This document shows, one piece after another, positions 63,897-64,000 of a DNA stretch of 64,000 nt. Below the pieces are notes generated by a model. It had not been told where the DNA came from. It made no database searches and saw only the letters and a list, made by a program, of their open reading frames with translations. The DNA lies in contig DXMW01000031.1 in assembly GCA_019414045.1 (NCBI GenBank), forward strand, positions 217,712 through 281,711, read 5' to 3'. The stretch comes from Collinsella sp. (GTDB taxonomy: Bacteria; Actinomycetota; Coriobacteriia; Coriobacteriales; Coriobacteriaceae). The position numbers and the translations under genes were made by a program. Positions within the stretch are counted from its first letter, which is position 1. Each line of letters starts with the position of its first letter.

Positions 63897-64000
63897 CTAC
63901 CCGCGGTGACGAGCGCGGCTGTACGGCGTATCCACCATGGGCAGATCCGGACGCAGCTTGCCGTCGAATGCGCGGTAGGCGTTCTGCACGGCGGGCGCCG
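63897..64000 (-). CDS. 3' end of a gene cut by the window edge, unidentified
   Basis: The last 33 or so residues of a frame entering from the right: APAVQNAYRAFDGKLRPDLP, then MVDTPYSRARHRG and TAG at 63897-63899. The terminator at 63796-63827 supports a real transcription end. PAVQNA resembles C-termini of molybdopterin hydroxylase large subunits (PAIxNA), but this is too short to name. Confidence 0.5.
   Translation of the reverse strand, partial: APAVQNAYRAFDGKLRPDLPMVDTPYSRARHRG

Overview
The window looks like a chromosome segment from a gut Coriobacteriia, most probably a Collinsella-like actinobacterium. The clues are GC-rich coding DNA, a zinc-type S14, a release factor 2 gene without the programmed frameshift, acidic or alanine-rich tails on L31 and L17, split transketolase subunits and an anaerobic ureide/purine gene set. 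This assignment is an inference from gene content and was not checked by a search. I found no rRNA, tRNA or CRISPR array.

Layout: 0-2.3 kb holds murQ (cut by the window edge), its RpiR/MurR-type regulator and a VanZ-like protein. 2.4-3.0 kb holds a serine resolvase. 3.2-16.7 kb holds housekeeping genes, nearly all on the minus strand: rnr, ftsX-ftsE, a zinc-ribbon membrane protein, a split transketolase, a YitT protein, prfB-secA and rpmE. 16.9-24.6 kb is an accessory block flanked by 68-bp direct repeats. It carries two ABC-export modules, each next to a small secreted protein, then a DUF2975/HTH pair and a truncated tyrosine recombinase. 24.8-39.2 kb returns to core genes: an ACT protein, citrate synthase, two HAD phosphatases, ade, tyrS, a U32 peptidase, a class A PBP, argR, a glycosyltransferase and truA. 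39.3-49.1 kb is the distal spc/alpha ribosomal cluster, rplE to rplQ with secY-adk-map-infA-rpoA, read right to left. The proximal part (rplX and upstream) is absent.

49.4-60.9 kb is a coherent purine/ureide catabolic region. It has an NCS2 purine permease, the selenium-dependent molybdenum hydroxylase accessory genes (xdhC, yqeB, yqeC, a mocA-like gene), a hydantoinase/dihydropyrimidinase, and ygeW-ygeY-ygeX (carbamoyltransferase, M20 hydrolase, diaminopropionate ammonia-lyase). A divergent YheO/DauR-like PAS-HTH regulator faces ygeX across two matching operator-like dyads. The hydroxylase structural genes are not in the window. Together with adenine deaminase at 28.6-30.4 kb, the set suggests growth on purines. 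61-64 kb holds a Pro/Ala-rich membrane protein, a 33-bp tandem repeat, an unrecognised gene broken by two in-frame amber codons, a DEDD-type exonuclease and the end of a further gene.

Intergenic DNA is rich in repeats: three 67-bp palindromes, two long imperfect palindromes of about 120 bp, paired 41-bp repeats, GTCCC-rich repeats, and a 25-bp element behind both xdhC and yqeC.
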